In this document: positions 62,960-64,000 of the stretch, piece after piece | Layout of the letters: the number at the start of each line of letters is the position of its first letter | How positions within the stretch are numbered: the first letter of the stretch is position 1 | DNA from: Bryobacteraceae bacterium | GTDB lineage: Bacteria; Acidobacteriota; Terriglobia; Bryobacterales; Bryobacteraceae | Length of the DNA: 64,000 nt | Direction of reading: 5' to 3' | NCBI GenBank assembly: GCA_029975915.1 | Contig: JARKOC010000177.1 | Location: forward strand, 1-64,000 | The notes under the pieces: generated by a model | Database searches by the model: none | The model's input: only the letters and a program-made list of their open reading frames with translations | Told to the model about the DNA's origin: nothing | Program-made: the position numbers and the translations under genes

Positions 62960-63430
62960 ATGGACGATCTGAAGAAGAAGCTACAGGATGAAATCACGGC
63001 TCTCGAATACGAACTACGGAACGAGTTGCCCAAGGAGATCCTGAAAGCCAGAGCCCACGGCGACCTGCGTGAGAACGCCGAGTTTCATGCCGCCAAAGAG
63101 AGGCAGCGCTATGTGGACTCCCGCCTGTCGAGCCTCAAGAAACGCCTGGCTGATCTCTCTCTCGTGAACCTGGATAAGATTCCGCGTGACCGCGTGGGCC
63201 TGGGTTCGAGTGTGCTCGTCCTTGACGTAAAGAAGGACGAAGAGGTCAGGTATAAGATCGTCGCCAGCGAGGAGTCCGATGCGGCGAACAACATGATCTC
63301 CACATCATCACCGATCGGGCGGAGTTTGCTTGGCAAGAAAGTGGGAGATGAAGTGACTGTCGCCATTCCGGGCGGCACCCGCCAGTTTGAGGTCCTTGAA
63401 TTAACTACAATCCACGACTCGGCGGAGTAG
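62960..63430 (+). CDS. greA: Transcription elongation factor GreA/GreB
   Basis: 156 residues, the standard GreA length. The N-terminal coiled coil (ELPKEILKARAHGDLRENAEFHAAKERQ) bears the acidic tip residues, and the C-terminal FKBP-like domain includes SSPIGRSLLGKKVGDEV. GreA reactivates backtracked RNA polymerase by stimulating transcript cleavage. A phosphatidyltransferase gene follows after 7 bases. Confidence 0.95.
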   Translation: MDDLKKKLQDEITALEYELRNELPKEILKARAHGDLRENAEFHAAKERQRYVDSRLSSLKKRLADLSLVNLDKIPRDRVGLGSSVLVLDVKKDEEVRYKIVASEESDAANNMISTSSPIGRSLLGKKVGDEVTVAIPGGTRQFEVLELTTIHDSAE

Positions 63431-63437
63431 TAAGGCG

Positions 63438-64000
63438 ATGACTTTCACCAAGGCGATCGGCGTAGGCGCCGGAGCCATTATCAAGCTGATCGTCCGCGGC
63501 CTCGCCTTGGCCAAAATCCACCCGAACGCGCTGACATTCATTGGTTTGATGATTAATATCTGGGCCGCCGCCCTGCTGGCGCAGGGCCGGTTCTTGGCGG
63601 CCGGACTGGTCATTATCGGCGCAGGCATTTTCGATATGGTGGATGGCCGCGTGGCGCGCGCCACGGGCCAAGTGACCCGCTTCGGAGGATTCTTTGATTC
63701 GGTAATGGACCGGTACTCTGACCTTGCGCTTCTGATGGGTTTACTGGTGTACTACGCCAACATCGGGCGGAACTTTTACGTCGTCCTGACCGCTGTCGTC
63801 ATGACGGCGTCGGTGATGATCTCTTACACCCGGTCGCGTTCGGAGAATGCAATCCCTTCTTGCAAGGTGGGTTTTCTTGAACGGCCGGAGCGCATCGTAC
63901 TGCTGATCATCGGGGCGCTGTTTGACCGCATGGCACCTGTTCTCTGGGTGATCGCGGTGGTCGGCAACATCACTGTCATTCACCGGATGTGGCACACGTG
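63438..64000 (+). CDS. CDP-alcohol phosphatidyltransferase (3' end beyond window)
   Basis: 187 complete codons to the right edge, open at the end. The family motif is intact: DMVDGRVAR (Asp66, Asp69, Gly70, Ala73, Arg74) and GGFFDSVMD (Asp87, Asp91). Several membrane helices are visible. It condenses CDP-diacylglycerol or a CDP-alcohol with an alcohol, as in phosphatidylglycerol-phosphate or phosphatidylinositol-phosphate synthesis; substrate is not decidable from this part. It begins 7 bases after greA and is probably co-transcribed with it. Confidence 0.9.
   Translation, partial: MTFTKAIGVGAGAIIKLIVRGLALAKIHPNALTFIGLMINIWAAALLAQGRFLAAGLVIIGAGIFDMVDGRVARATGQVTRFGGFFDSVMDRYSDLALLMGLLVYYANIGRNFYVVLTAVVMTASVMISYTRSRSENAIPSCKVGFLERPERIVLLIIGALFDRMAPVLWVIAVVGNITVIHRMWHT

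Overview
The window reads as a chromosomal segment of an Acidobacteriota bacterium, probably of the Bryobacterales/Solibacter type. This is an inference from gene content. The evidence is GC-rich coding sequence, two very large Oar-like TonB-dependent receptors with an N-terminal carboxypeptidase-regulatory domain, an abundance of exported carbohydrate-active and redox enzymes, a helix-turn-helix/TolB-N-like/TPR regulator, and CarD. No rRNA, tRNA, CRISPR array, prophage or intact insertion sequence was recognised. About 48 protein genes account for nearly all of the sequence. The first gene (minus strand) and the last (plus strand) run off the window edges.

Layout. 1-6.8 kb: a five-gene minus-strand cluster (alpha-galactosidase, exported HpaI-type aldolase, exported D-2-hydroxyacid dehydrogenase, second aldolase, alpha-glucuronidase-like glycosidase). 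6.9-11.6 kb: a membrane Ser/Thr kinase, a zinc-ribbon/RDD/Ig-like membrane protein, an unknown secreted protein and a DUF3592 protein. 11.9-15.3 kb: TonB receptor 1, preceded by a gap bounded by an 11-bp inverted repeat. 15.7-19.6 kb: a ribulose-phosphate-epimerase-like protein, then parvulin, a small metallopeptidase, a TlpA lipoprotein, a stand-alone DsbD-alpha domain and a GT9 transferase. 19.6-22.1 kb: a GT39-type membrane transferase and a LolA-like protein. 22.2-26.5 kb: a FlK-like thioesterase, an M28 peptidase, a Tat-type propeller protein and a metallophosphatase. 26.7-33.4 kb: a palindrome-rich control region, TonB receptor 2, an SSS symporter, a 59-residue membrane protein and galactokinase. 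33.4-38.5 kb: CarD, a Tat-exported epimerase-like protein, a toroid-like Tat protein, a PEP-CTERM protein and an EVE protein. 38.7-42.7 kb: exopolysaccharide export core (Wza-like, Wzz-like, BY-kinase, membrane protein). 42.8-46.5 kb: BamA and Skp/OmpH. 46.7-48.6 kb: ThuA-like and DUF1080 proteins. 48.6-52.3 kb: an operon of an exported caspase-fold protein with an EF-hand loop, PEGA and TPRs, plus two DUF4384 proteins. 52.4-55.7 kb: two divergent Ig-like secreted proteins. 55.7-64 kb: RsmD, RecG, an exported Gfo/Idh/MocA-type oxidoreductase, an isolated NuoB with PgeF, a HTH-TPR regulator, a small secreted protein, GreA and a CDP-alcohol phosphatidyltransferase.

How it fits together. Most of the window serves the cell envelope and scavenging of plant or microbial glycans. 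TonB receptors bring oligosaccharides across the outer membrane. Exported hydrolases and unusually exported sugar-acid and sugar-oxidising enzymes work on them outside the cytoplasm, and a galactose-type symporter with galactokinase finishes uptake. The envelope-building block (EPS core, BamA, Skp, parvulin, TlpA/DsbD-like) supports this. The most system-like and least explained locus is the orthocaspase/DUF4384 operon facing the Ig-domain surface proteins at 48.6-55.7 kb.
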